A DNA stretch of 35,054 bases from an uncultured Saprospiraceae bacterium (GCA_937944095.1 CALEAC010000116.1:1-35054), one strand, 5' to 3'. Counted from the first letter of the stretch, positions 25,909 to 33,687 are shown. Notes: generated by a model from the letters alone, not told the origin. Program-made: numbers and translations.

Positions 25909-26592
25909 TTATAGGTCTATCCAGACACCATTATTGTTATACCTTAACCTAGGCTTACCATCAGCGGTATTGGTGCCATCATCGACATAGAACTTTCCTG
26001 TCGTTGGGACCGTATCCGTCATCCTAAGTCCCGTATCGAATCCGTCATGTCCAGGTTTACCATTTATTCCTTGTGGCCCTTGCGGACCAGATGCCCCAGT
26101 TGCGCCTTGTGGTCCCTGTGGTCCTTGTGGCCCCTGAAGACCTTGCTTTCCAGCAACCCCCATACCACCTAATGCATTGGCAACTTGAGCATATGGCACT
26201 GTTAATATTTCTTGGGAACCTAAGTATTTTCCTTGGCTATATAAGTTAATGAAATACCTTTTATCGACATTCTGATTCACGTAGGACAAAAACTGCTGTC
26301 TGGCATATCTACTGGATAACAATTGGATTGAGAAAAAACCAGATTTTGTCAACTCTACAGTTTTGTTTTCAGAGTGCACCAATTGTCCTAGTGTACTATC
26401 AATTGTAATACTCACATTTATTTGTCTTCTTAGTTCACTAGGATTATTACTGACTATATCATCAAAAATCACAAAGCCATTGAAGGTGATTTGTTGTGGT
26501 ATATTTTCTGCTACATCACATACTGGTCTAACCTGTCCAGACAAGCTACAGTTTATGACAAAAACGGATATAATTAAGATTAATTTTTTCAT
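25909..26592 (-). CDS. Collagen-like secreted protein, chain B
   Basis: A 227-residue exported protein with signal peptide KKLILIISVFVINCSLSGQ. The head domain (residues 20-145) is divergent from chains A and C but keeps the plan, ending ILTVPYAQVANALGG. About 15 uninterrupted G-x-y triplets follow (for example [19 protein letters not shown]), then the shared C-terminal module (FYVDDGTNTADGK ... WIDL). Gln and Pro dominate the x and y positions, usual for bacterial collagens that lack hydroxyproline. The gene lies 9 bp after chain A and 15 bp before chain C. Sharing of operon, tract length and C-terminal module suggests that the chains assemble together. Confidence 0.82.
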   Translation of the reverse strand: MKKLILIISVFVINCSLSGQVRPVCDVAENIPQQITFNGFVIFDDIVSNNPSELRRQINVSITIDSTLGQLVHSENKTVELTKSGFFSIQLLSSRYARQQFLSYVNQNVDKRYFINLYSQGKYLGSQEILTVPYAQVANALGGMGVAGKQGLQGPQGPQGPQGATGASGPQGPQGINGKPGHDGFDTGLRMTDTVPTTGKFYVDDGTNTADGKPRLRYNNNGVWIDL

Positions 26593-26601
26593 CTGTAAAA
26601 G

Positions 26602-27279
26602 TTATATATCTGACCACTGGCCATTAATAAATTGTCTGAAACCCACCTTTCCATCAGCCCTATTCGTTCCATCGTCTAGGTAGAGTTCGTTCTCGACAGG
26701 TAATTCTGGAGGTATAGTTGTCAACCTCAACATATCCATGCCTGCAACGCCATCTATACCAGCAAACCCTTGAGGTCCTATTGCACCCGTTGCACCTGTG
26801 GCGCCTTGTGGACCCTGCGGGCCTTCTGGACCTTGTGGTCCATCTGCTCCATCTGCACCAGGGCAACCTTGCAAGCACGTAGTCCTCAATGAAAAAAGAG
26901 CATAGGGCACTGAAAGTAATTTGGTGCCACCATTAGAAGAAAAATCTGAAAATGCGTTGGGCTTAAATTTTATTTCTACATACATCGGTTGGGACCAGTC
27001 TAGTTCTCTAAATTCTATTGACTGCGGTTCGCCTTGACCGATTGCCAATGATAATTCTCCATTCAGACCTGTCCGAGTACTATGAAGCTCACTATACACT
27101 TCATTGCCGGAGTTACTCGTCTCTCGGAGAATCACCTGAACCTCTGTATCCAGCGCAATAAGCTTGTCGCCATTTCTATCTTCCAGGACAGTCTGATAGG
27201 GTATCGATTCTACCTGTGCAGATAGTAAACTTGCCATACTACAAACAATAAAAACGAACCATTTAACAATATTTATCAT
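26602..27279 (-). CDS. Collagen-like secreted protein, chain A
   Basis: A 225-residue exported protein with a signal peptide ([14 protein letters not shown]). The head (22-130) is the common Bacteroidota domain [15 protein letters not shown] ... [11 protein letters not shown] ... [16 protein letters not shown] ... [11 protein letters not shown]. About 15 G-x-y triplets follow ([18 protein letters not shown] ...), flanked by a Cys pair (CLQGC) just before the triple-helix region, which could form inter-chain disulfides. The shared C-terminal module [16 protein letters not shown] closes the protein. It starts 9 bp after the stop of the large surface protein gene and is probably translated from the same mRNA. 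Confidence 0.83.
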   Translation of the reverse strand: MINIVKWFVFIVCSMASLLSAQVESIPYQTVLEDRNGDKLIALDTEVQVILRETSNSGNEVYSELHSTRTGLNGELSLAIGQGEPQSIEFRELDWSQPMYVEIKFKPNAFSDFSSNGGTKLLSVPYALFSLRTTCLQGCPGADGADGPQGPEGPQGPQGATGATGAIGPQGFAGIDGVAGMDMLRLTTIPPELPVENELYLDDGTNRADGKVGFRQFINGQWSDI

Positions 27280-27288
27280 GACAAATTT

Positions 27289-28857
27289 TTATTGATGATT
27301 GAATAAGACTAGTTTTTCTGTATGCCTGTAAGTCCCCTTACTTATTTCTAGAAGATAGGTTCCACTAGTCAATTGTGTGGCATCTATCTTTCTGGAATTT
27401 CTTTTCTGATATACAGGACGGCCACTCAAATCATAGAGTCTGACCTGATCTACTACTTCACTTAGGTACACGATACCGTTAGATGGGTTAGGGTAGGCAA
27501 ATATATCATGTGACGAATCCATTAGTTCTTCAGTGGCTACTATCGGGTATTCGTCCACCATAACAGACCGTGTTGTATTTGTTATTATAGCAGGGTTCCG
27601 GTCAAAGTAAATGTAACCCGTGTTTTGTATTTCTGTATCAAGTGGTAAACCCTCTATCGTTCGGATTCTAAACATCACTTGTCCGTTACTGCCTGCCTCA
27701 TTAGTTGTACTGTCAGGGAGAAAGATATTTTTGAATTGGAACTGGATAATATTCTCTTGGGTTTCTGGAAAAAGAATCTCAAGTTCTCTCGGATGAGAAG
27801 TATAGATGAGATTGAATGTACTTAAATCCAGATGCTCACTCAATGTATCTATGACAACAACATCATCAGCATAATCGTTACCCGTATTCTGAAATCTAAT
27901 CGTATAGACCAGCTCATCCTCTAACAGTGCAAGATTATCTTCTCTGTCTGGCGACACCAACTTATCATTAGGGTCATAGGAGCACTTCAGCTCTTGGGAG
28001 AAACACTCTTCTGCCTTACTGCCATTTTCGAGATCAATCCAGGCTGTACTTTTATAAATAACGCCTACATCCTCTGGCTTCTCTACATCTGGGGCAGTTA
28101 ATTGATAGTGAAGCACAACAATCCTTCCCGGTGTGACATCTACAATCCAACCAACCTTATGGTCATCAATAAAAACATCAGGTACATCCCTAAAGTATAT
28201 ACTCTCTGGATCGATGCGCTCATCTATGGCCAGATAGACTGTATCTTTATAGGAGACACAACCATAATTCATGACGCAAACTCGATAATTGACCTCATTA
28301 AAACACTTGAATTTTTCAGAGGCCATCTTAAGTCCTGGCTCCACACAATCATCGTCTATTCTAACGCCAAAAAGCACTGATACATATTCTGTATCATCGT
28401 CTATAATCACTGTAACAAGCTCATCAGTGGTCAACTCATGTCTAGAGTGAGATCTAACATAACCAAAGTCAAAGCGCCCAGTAGGTGCACTGAACGAGAT
28501 GCCTTCCTGCTTGAAAATATTATATGCATCAGATCCGTCTAAAGTGAATCGGCCTTGTTGCAAGAAATTCTCATCGAAGTCCTTATTACCATCTTCATTT
28601 TCATCAAGAAAAAAACGGACCTGAATTATTGCTTCTTCCGTCGCTGTACTGATTTCAGAACTGAGGACGCCTTGTCTTATTGTCAACTGATCACCGTCCA
28701 TGGAGGTAACAATGGGTTCGCCGACGCTATAATGAAAAGTCTCGTCAGTCTGATTAACTGTACCACCGAGGGCGGAAAAAGTCGAGAAGCCTAATTTCTG
28801 CCCCATGACAGATCCTGTTATCATCAGGAAGAGAAATAAGAGTAAGTTAGATTTCAT
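27289..28857 (-). CDS. Large secreted protein with DUF11/DUF7619-like repeat and T9SS sorting domain
   Basis: A 522-residue exported protein with signal peptide NLLLFLFLMITGSVMGQ. Residues 20-65 carry the 'FSxxGGxxxxxxxxFxYSVGEP' opening frequent in Bacteroidota surface proteins. A Ca-binding-like DENEDGNKDFDEN loop (about 95-107) follows. The central part has CSYDPNDKLVSPD (about residue 295), diagnostic of the DUF7619 conserved-repeat region, followed by a DUF11-like beta-sandwich (YTIRFQNTGNDYADDVVVIDTL). The last 75 residues are a T9SS sorting domain (AYPNPSNGIVYL ... LTSGTYLLEISKG). It is first in an operon with three collagen-like genes and may be the anchor or partner of that fibre. 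Biochemical role unknown. Confidence 0.82.
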   Translation of the reverse strand: MKSNLLLFLFLMITGSVMGQKLGFSTFSALGGTVNQTDETFHYSVGEPIVTSMDGDQLTIRQGVLSSEISTATEEAIIQVRFFLDENEDGNKDFDENFLQQGRFTLDGSDAYNIFKQEGISFSAPTGRFDFGYVRSHSRHELTTDELVTVIIDDDTEYVSVLFGVRIDDDCVEPGLKMASEKFKCFNEVNYRVCVMNYGCVSYKDTVYLAIDERIDPESIYFRDVPDVFIDDHKVGWIVDVTPGRIVVLHYQLTAPDVEKPEDVGVIYKSTAWIDLENGSKAEECFSQELKCSYDPNDKLVSPDREDNLALLEDELVYTIRFQNTGNDYADDVVVIDTLSEHLDLSTFNLIYTSHPRELEILFPETQENIIQFQFKNIFLPDSTTNEAGSNGQVMFRIRTIEGLPLDTEIQNTGYIYFDRNPAIITNTTRSVMVDEYPIVATEELMDSSHDIFAYPNPSNGIVYLSEVVDQVRLYDLSGRPVYQKRNSRKIDATQLTSGTYLLEISKGTYRHTEKLVLFNHQ

Positions 28858-28951
28858 AAGAATTCATCTTGTCCCTATTCATCTATTAATTAGCCAGAAG
28901 GTCACTCTAATTTGTAATTAATGTTTACATATTAATAATTTATTTAATATG

Positions 28952-28959
28952 TATATTTG
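28952..28959 (+). promoter_or_regulatory. TAnnTTTG -7 box before pcm
   Basis: TATATTTG ends 6 nt before the ATG at 28966. It overlaps the TTG that the ORF track takes as the start, which argues for the downstream ATG. No -33 TTG at the expected distance was found. Confidence 0.4.
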
Positions 28960-28965
28960 AGCTTC

Positions 28966-29607
28966 ATGGACAATTACAGGCATAAAGGGCTCCGTCGCAG
29001 ACTCATCAATACGCTAATAGAGAAAGGCATCACTCAGGAAAGAATATTGCAGGTCATGAATCAGATTCCGAGACATTTGTTTCTAGATTCTGCATTTGCG
29101 GACCAAGCTTATCTGGATAAGGCCCTTCCTATAGCAAAGGACCAAACGATCTCACAACCATATACTGTAGCTGTACAGACCCAGCTTATAGATCCACAGA
29201 CTGAGGACCGTATACTGGAGATAGGGACTGGTTCCGGATATCAGGCAGCTATCCTCTCGCAATTATGCAAAAAAATCTACTCGATAGAAAGACACGAGCA
29301 GCTATACACAAATACCACACTACTACTTAAAAAACTAGGCTATACAAAAGTCATCACCTTGCTAGGAGACGGCTACTTAGGGTCACCTCGTCACGCGCCT
29401 TTTGATAAAATTCTTATAACTGCAGGAGCAGATGAGATACCATCAGCACTACTCATCCAACTTAAGGTAAATGGGAAAATGGTTATACCAATAGGTGATG
29501 GTGAGGTCAAGGTTATGAAAACGATCACGAAGATTAGCGATACGGAATACACTGAGGAAGTGCATGGTCAGTTCAGATTTGTTCCATTTCTGAAAGGGAC
29601 GACCTGA
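28966..29607 (+). CDS. pcm: Protein-L-isoaspartate O-methyltransferase
   Basis: Pcm repairs age-damaged proteins by methylating L-isoaspartyl residues with SAM. The 213-residue protein from the ATG at 28966 matches family length; the tracked TTG start at 28957 overlaps a promoter box. Motifs: HLFLDSAFADQAYLDKALPI (38-57), QTISQPYTVAVQTQLI (60-75, substrate-side), SAM motif I ILEIGTGSGYQAAILSQL (83-100), and the later GDGYLG and FDKILITAGADEIPSALLIQLKVNGKMVIPIG segments. It is cytosolic and monocistronic, divergent from the collagen operon, with a bidirectional terminator downstream. Confidence 0.95.
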   Translation: MDNYRHKGLRRRLINTLIEKGITQERILQVMNQIPRHLFLDSAFADQAYLDKALPIAKDQTISQPYTVAVQTQLIDPQTEDRILEIGTGSGYQAAILSQLCKKIYSIERHEQLYTNTTLLLKKLGYTKVITLLGDGYLGSPRHAPFDKILITAGADEIPSALLIQLKVNGKMVIPIGDGEVKVMKTITKISDTEYTEEVHGQFRFVPFLKGTT

Positions 29608-29619
29608 ACAAAAAAAATA

Positions 29620-29643
29620 GAGGACAGCAAACTGCTTGTCCTC
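29620..29643. terminator. Bidirectional terminator between pcm and the DUF4197 gene
   Basis: GAGGACA (29620-29626) pairs with TGTCCTC (29637-29643). Extra GCA/TGC pairing with a one-base bulge tightens the loop. An A run on the left and a T run on the right flank the stem, so it can end both convergent transcripts. Confidence 0.8.
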
Positions 29644-29676
29644 CATTTTTAATTACTCAATCTATATAACAAAAAC

Positions 29677-30420
29677 TCAATCTCTTCTTTGGTCCTGCTT
29701 TGCAAATACTTCCTGCAATAACGGACTGGTTCTTTGGGATACATCCTCTCTGATGAGAACCTCTTTCTTAGCTATCAATTCGAATAAACCATAAATGGCT
29801 TTCTTAGTCACGTGATCCGTCAAGTCGGTGTTGACATCTTTAGTCAGAGGAATCTTATTGTATTTTTTTGCTACTGTGGTCCAATATTCTGTGGCTCTGA
29901 CCTCCATTAGGGCGCTTTCTATAACTGGACTGAAGTCGCTGTATAATTTCCTATTGGCTTGCTTATCTAGATATCTCGTCGCAGCATCCTCTTCTCCCAT
30001 TAATATTTGCTGGGCATCGCGAAATGACATCTGCTTTATTGCTGAGACAAATATCGGTGTCGCACTCTTAACTGCTAATTCTGCCGCCTCATTCATTTTA
30101 GCAACCATCTTCTGCTCGACATCTTGGAAGCCAGGAACTTTACTCAGTGTACTGATAACTTTGCTCGCCTCTTCGGGTACCAAAATCTTATATGGGCTAT
30201 CGAGGTAACCTTTTTCTGCTGCTAAGCGCTCGACTGCAGACCCTACACCTTCTTCTAATGCTTCCTTCAGTCCACCTGCAATATCGATTTGCTGACCACT
30301 GCCGATATCTTTAAGTGCCTGAGCACTGGACTTAGCCTGATCTAGCAGTTTACCGAATTGTGCATCTGCAGTTGACATAAAGAAGAAATATCCAATAAAA
30401 AAGACGATTAAGGTTTTCAT
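29677..30420 (-). CDS. DUF4197 family exported protein
   Basis: About 247 residues from the ATG at 30420; the track starts two codons earlier at a TTG. The signal peptide is TLIVFFIGYFFFMSTADAQ. The mature helical protein matches the DUF4197 family: IAGGLKEALEEGVGSAVERLA, FVSAIKQMSFRDAQQILMGEEDAATRYLD, and a C-terminal VTKKAIYGLFELIAKKEVLIREDVSQRTSPLLQEVF. Most Proteobacteria and Bacteroidota carry one copy, of unknown function, in the periplasm or as a lipoprotein; here there is no lipobox. It is monocistronic and ends at the terminator shared with pcm. Confidence 0.9.
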   Translation of the reverse strand: MKTLIVFFIGYFFFMSTADAQFGKLLDQAKSSAQALKDIGSGQQIDIAGGLKEALEEGVGSAVERLAAEKGYLDSPYKILVPEEASKVISTLSKVPGFQDVEQKMVAKMNEAAELAVKSATPIFVSAIKQMSFRDAQQILMGEEDAATRYLDKQANRKLYSDFSPVIESALMEVRATEYWTTVAKKYNKIPLTKDVNTDLTDHVTKKAIYGLFELIAKKEVLIREDVSQRTSPLLQEVFAKQDQRRD

Positions 30421-30434
30421 ATCCAATTGTTAGT

Positions 30435-30468
30435 GATATAACCGATCTCGGATCAGATTAGTTATATC
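30435..30468. promoter_or_regulatory. Inverted repeat between two divergent genes
   Basis: GATATAAC (30435-30442) and GTTATATC (30461-30468) are perfect 8-bp arms around 18 nt that contain the palindrome CCGATCTCGG-like core. It lies 15 bp upstream of the DUF4197 ATG and 110 bp before the divergent nucleosidase-like gene. It could be an operator or a 5' UTR hairpin. Confidence 0.35.
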
Positions 30469-30577
30469 TGTCCTATCGAATTAATCTAGATTTAACAAGT
30501 TTAATCATATTAGTTAACTCACTTATATGATAACATTTATAAGGGTTTGGAGCAATTTTTGAACAAGTTAATTAATT

Positions 30578-32272
30578 ATGTCAGAAGTCTCCAAAAAAAC
30601 GACCAGAGCTCAAATCTCAAGAGCCGCTATCCAACGACTTAGTATAGCGATGAGACACCTACTGATTAGAGGTTCATACAAGCCACTAGGGATATCAGGA
30701 GAAGCGATGATCAAGGCAATGCTAGACCTCGAACCAGAGATATATGGCACCATAGCTGATCCGGAAAAAGTCGAACTCAATGGCCTGCTGTATATTTTTC
30801 AGAGATTACCGCAAGGGATCGAAGAGTGCCGATATATTAGGTTAATCAGTAAAGAAGGCTATGAGTCGTCTTCATTCAAAGCCATCGTGCCAGCCAAACG
30901 TAGGCGTAATTGCTTTAGGATAGATGTGACAGAGATGAAGATAGAGATGACTAGAGGTAGAAGTGATGTGTATGACGTGCTGACTCATCTTACCTTTATG
31001 TACATAGAGGCAGAGAAGATTAGAAGAAATGCATTAGACCATAAGGGTCGGAAAAGAAGGGAGTGGATCTTACTAGAAGAAAATATAAGTGCACTTGCAG
31101 CAAAAAAGAAGGTGGATGAAAAAGTGGGTTATTCTTATCTAAGTACACTCTTAGGAAGGACTTATGCTGAGACAGCAGAATTGGCCAAGGTATTCGCGTC
31201 TACGTCTAAAGTGAATAACCTCTTTAATATTGTCTACTGGTTAGGGCACCACAGCATACAAGAATTTCATGAGAATGAAGATAGAGAAATCAGCTTTTCT
31301 CCTGCATTAAGAGAGAAAATAGGTGAGCATCTCTACGGCACCATCTGGGCACAAAACCTCAAGAAGCTACTACATGACAACCAATTATTAGCTAGGCCAC
31401 TCCATATTATCAGTGCTAACCTGCATAGTGTCATGAATACACTTTTTGCTAGACCAGCACTTGGTAAGAATAAGAAAGGGGACAACTTCGATGCCCTCAT
31501 CGAAATGCTCTCAAAAAATGAAAATCAGAGCACAAGAGACAAGGTTACTAAGTATGCTAAACGTCATGGCATGCACGAACTCAACGATAAGTCAGGTACA
31601 AACATCGGGGTCCAAATTTTTGATTGCAACAAGATTAAGAAAGAAGACTTACCAGTAGCCTTACAAGCGACTTATGATAGCCAATTAAGTAAGAATGCAC
31701 TAATCGTTGTCATGGATTATGCTTTCGGAGAGCAAGCCTATGAATGCATGGATGAATTGCTCAAACCCTATGAGTTAGGCCAAGAAAAGATCCCACTGGA
31801 CGTCCAATCAATCAATATCATGGGTAAGGCTGGTATTCTAGCAGGAAATAAGGGAGACATCATGATCCCCAACGCCCATGTATTCGAAGGTAGTGCAGAT
31901 AATTATCCTGTACTTAATGCATTAAGCGCTGCTGATTTCGAAGATTCCGGTCTAGGTGTCTACTCGGGATCTATGATTACGGTGCTGGGTACCTCCCTAC
32001 AAAATCGTGATATCCTGAGGTATTTCCTGAAGTCATCATGGAAAGCGATCGGTTTAGAGATGGAGGGCGCCCATTATCAGAAGGCTATCCAAGCTGCTAG
32101 TCGCATAAGAGACAACATCAGTCAGAACGTTACAATCAGATATGCCTATTATGCTTCTGATAACCCTTTAGAGACTGGTAGCACGCTTGCTTCTGGAGGT
32201 CTCGGTGTAGAAGGCGTCAAGCCGACCTACGCCATTACTCACGCCATACTCAAAGGTGTTTTCCTGCAATAG
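30578..32272 (+). CDS. Bacteroidota-specific protein with C-terminal nucleoside-phosphorylase/AMP-nucleosidase-like domain
   Basis: A 564-residue cytosolic protein. From memory it resembles the Bacteroidota family annotated as DUF6909. Residues 1-335 are a largely helical, basic region (KAIVPAKRRRN, AEKIRRNALDHKGRKRREW) that I cannot assign. Residues 340-564 show the layout of the NP-I (purine nucleoside phosphorylase/MTAN/AMP nucleosidase) superfamily: GKAGILAGNKGDIMIPNAHV (416-435), GSMITVLGTS (464-473), the ribose-binding GLEMEGAHY (492-500), and ASDNPLETG (526-534), where Asp528 matches the catalytic Asp of the superfamily. SDNPL is close to the SDKPL of AMP nucleosidase. A nucleotide or nucleoside glycosidase role is inferred. 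Monocistronic. Confidence 0.7.
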   Translation: MSEVSKKTTRAQISRAAIQRLSIAMRHLLIRGSYKPLGISGEAMIKAMLDLEPEIYGTIADPEKVELNGLLYIFQRLPQGIEECRYIRLISKEGYESSSFKAIVPAKRRRNCFRIDVTEMKIEMTRGRSDVYDVLTHLTFMYIEAEKIRRNALDHKGRKRREWILLEENISALAAKKKVDEKVGYSYLSTLLGRTYAETAELAKVFASTSKVNNLFNIVYWLGHHSIQEFHENEDREISFSPALREKIGEHLYGTIWAQNLKKLLHDNQLLARPLHIISANLHSVMNTLFARPALGKNKKGDNFDALIEMLSKNENQSTRDKVTKYAKRHGMHELNDKSGTNIGVQIFDCNKIKKEDLPVALQATYDSQLSKNALIVVMDYAFGEQAYECMDELLKPYELGQEKIPLDVQSINIMGKAGILAGNKGDIMIPNAHVFEGSADNYPVLNALSAADFEDSGLGVYSGSMITVLGTSLQNRDILRYFLKSSWKAIGLEMEGAHYQKAIQAASRIRDNISQNVTIRYAYYASDNPLETGSTLASGGLGVEGVKPTYAITHAILKGVFLQ

Positions 32273-32375
32273 CGTCGATTATTCTCAATAAATAATAATT
32301 TTCAAGGATTTATTTTGACCAAATTTTGGTACTCAGTCAAATAGTTGTATATTTATACTAATCAAACAATTATGT

Positions 32376-32500
32376 ATGGTGTCACCATGCCGGATTCCGC
32401 AGGTCAGCGACCTGCACCCCAAAAGACATGTGGAATAATTCCTGTTTGGCCAGGTGTACGATTAATATCGATTACACAAAAAGTATAACAGACAAACAGG
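32376..32500 (+). ncRNA. Structured intergenic region, candidate small RNA or REP-like element
   Basis: Part of the 450-bp gap after the nucleosidase-like gene. Elements in order: palindrome ATGGTG-T-CACCAT (32376-32388); hairpin GCAGGTC-AGC-GACCTGC (32399-32415), followed by ACCCC; an 8-bp stem CCTGTTTG (32441-32448) with CAAACAGG (32493-32500); and, nested inside it, GTGTA-CGAT-TAAT-ATCG-AT-TACAC (32454-32477). A strong terminator follows 46 nt later. A 38-codon ORF (32372-32488) covers the same bases but looks like chance. The tight 3-nt-loop hairpin followed by ACCCC is also reminiscent of REP elements mobilised by HUH transposases. The first 100 bp of the gap show nothing. Confidence 0.4.
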
Positions 32501-32546
32501 TAGTAATAGACCCAGATCTTTATTCCTGTTCTTAAAAAGAATCACG

Positions 32547-32574
32547 CCGAACTAGCTCCTAGTTCGGTTTTTTT
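32547..32574 (+). terminator. Strong rho-independent terminator
   Basis: CCGAACTAG (32547-32555), loop CTC and CTAGTTCGG (32559-32567) form a perfect 9-bp stem, followed by seven T (32568-32574). It is oriented for plus-strand transcripts: either a long 3' UTR of the nucleosidase-like gene (275 nt) or the candidate small RNA just upstream. Confidence 0.85.
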
Positions 32575-32677
32575 ATGGAAGAAAACTGTGTTCGAAGATT
32601 GCAATTATTGGAACGCTGTGTGTATTCAAAAAATAATTTCAATGCTATTCAATTTCTTGCAGAGTTGTCTTTATGAT

Positions 32678-32705
32678 AATATTACAAATATTACGTGGTA
32701 ATATT
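32678..32705. repeat. Three AATATTAC half-sites after the Abi gene
   Basis: AATATTAC occurs directly at 32678-32685 and 32687-32694 and inverted (GTAATATT) at 32698-32705, 20 bp past the Abi stop codon. The outer copies form an 8-bp stem on the minus strand without a T run. It may be a weak terminator or protein-binding sites. Between it and the terminator at 32574 there is only a 33-codon ORF without support. Confidence 0.3.
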
Positions 32706-32725
32706 TTGCACTCTGTAACAATGAG

Positions 32726-33667
32726 TCAATTTATAAACTTTTTCCAAAGCGCTTGTCCTTTCCAATTTTCAGGAAATCCCATATGATTTAGATCCACAAC
32801 CTCATATTTACTGAATAGGTCCATCAATTGATAACCATATTTACTGCATGGGTTCACAGATTCAAGACAATATATTATTGCACAGATGACGGCATAGACT
32901 TTAAGTTCTTTGTCCTTAGTATCTTTGTTTTTTTCTTCATTTTCCCATCTATCTATCCATGGTTTCTTTGGAGATTTGATCCAGGCTGGACTTATTGTTA
33001 GTTTCCTATTCCATAACCTACTATGGTGTGCACATATGTTCCTAACATATACAAAGGTTTCTACCCAAGAAATCAATACACTGTGATGGAGGCCAAAACT
33101 TTTGGCAATCGGTATTAGGTCTTTAAAGTCAGCTGTATTTTTTAAGATGCCTAGTAAGGAATTGAAAGTTAAGAGCTCAAAGGATTTCCATGAAGGAGGC
33201 ATAAACTGATTATAGTTTTTCTTGTATCTGACTATGAAATCTTGTTTAGTCTCATCTGAAGTGGTTGCTATTTTATTTAGCAGCTTAAGGTAGCCTTGAT
33301 AATTCTTAAACGCAGATGAATCCTCATACCAGAAACCTGAATTGTATTTAATCGAGAAATGATAAATTATCTGTGTTCTTATAGCGATTTCAATTTGCTC
33401 GATAGCCTGAAAAGTAATAGTACGGAAGTCGCTATCAAACTGATACAACTTAAACGCAGTATCAAAGGTGGCGCCGTCTTTGAAAATTTCGTCTTTCTTG
33501 GGCTCTGCCAATAAAGGGAACCAATAATTACTGAGACGGTTGTAACTTATGTAGGTTAGGATTTTTTCAGCTCTTTCCTCATTTAAAATGGAAAGATTTC
33601 TTTCTTTGAGCAGAGCCACTTGATTTCTGAAAGTCTTTGGTGTCTTTGTGTATTCTGTCTTGGCCAT
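32726..33667 (-). CDS. Abi_2 (AbiD/AbiF-type) HEPN abortive-infection protein
   Basis: A 313-residue protein from the ATG at 33667 (MAKTEYTKTPKTF); the tracked TTG start at 33739 falls in a promoter-like box. Family features: TFRNQVALLKERNLSI near residue 12; ILTYISYNRLSNYWFPLL (37-54), the classic Abi_2 signature; then FDSDFRTITFQAIEQIEIAIRTQI (77-100); and YVRNICAHHSRLWNRKL (207-223), whose Arg209-x4-His214 is the HEPN RNase motif. Family members are phage-defence or toxin-antitoxin RNases that arrest the cell. No protein antitoxin is encoded beside it; instead the flanks hold strongly structured DNA. It sits alone in an islet between housekeeping-type genes, which suggests horizontal acquisition. 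Confidence 0.9.
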   Translation of the reverse strand: MAKTEYTKTPKTFRNQVALLKERNLSILNEERAEKILTYISYNRLSNYWFPLLAEPKKDEIFKDGATFDTAFKLYQFDSDFRTITFQAIEQIEIAIRTQIIYHFSIKYNSGFWYEDSSAFKNYQGYLKLLNKIATTSDETKQDFIVRYKKNYNQFMPPSWKSFELLTFNSLLGILKNTADFKDLIPIAKSFGLHHSVLISWVETFVYVRNICAHHSRLWNRKLTISPAWIKSPKKPWIDRWENEEKNKDTKDKELKVYAVICAIIYCLESVNPCSKYGYQLMDLFSKYEVVDLNHMGFPENWKGQALWKKFIN

Positions 33668-33687
33668 GAGAGGTATAGATACAGAAA

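Noticed and set aside
26660-26878. 72-codon minus-strand ORF rich in Arg and Trp inside collagen chain A
   Set aside because: Shadow frame of the G-x-y repeat coding sequence; repetitive Pro/Gly codons read out of frame give Arg/Trp-rich peptides.
25240-27279. Repetitive GGxCCx DNA in the collagen genes as a possible CRISPR or tandem-repeat array
   Set aside because: Repeats are 9-nt-scale codon repeats of G-x-y triplets in frame, not spacer-separated repeats.
32399-32415. GCAGGTC hairpin as part of a tRNA or SRP RNA
   Set aside because: No T-loop GGTTC motif, anticodon arm, CCA end or SRP tetraloop motif surrounds it.
32372-32488. 38-codon ORF in the structured gap after the nucleosidase-like gene
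   Set aside because: It covers bases fully explained by hairpins, has no promoter-near start and no recognisable sequence; likely chance.
32575-32676. 33-codon ORF (MEENCVRRLQ...) between the terminator and the Abi gene
   Set aside because: It starts directly after a terminator T run, without a promoter; too short to support without homologues.
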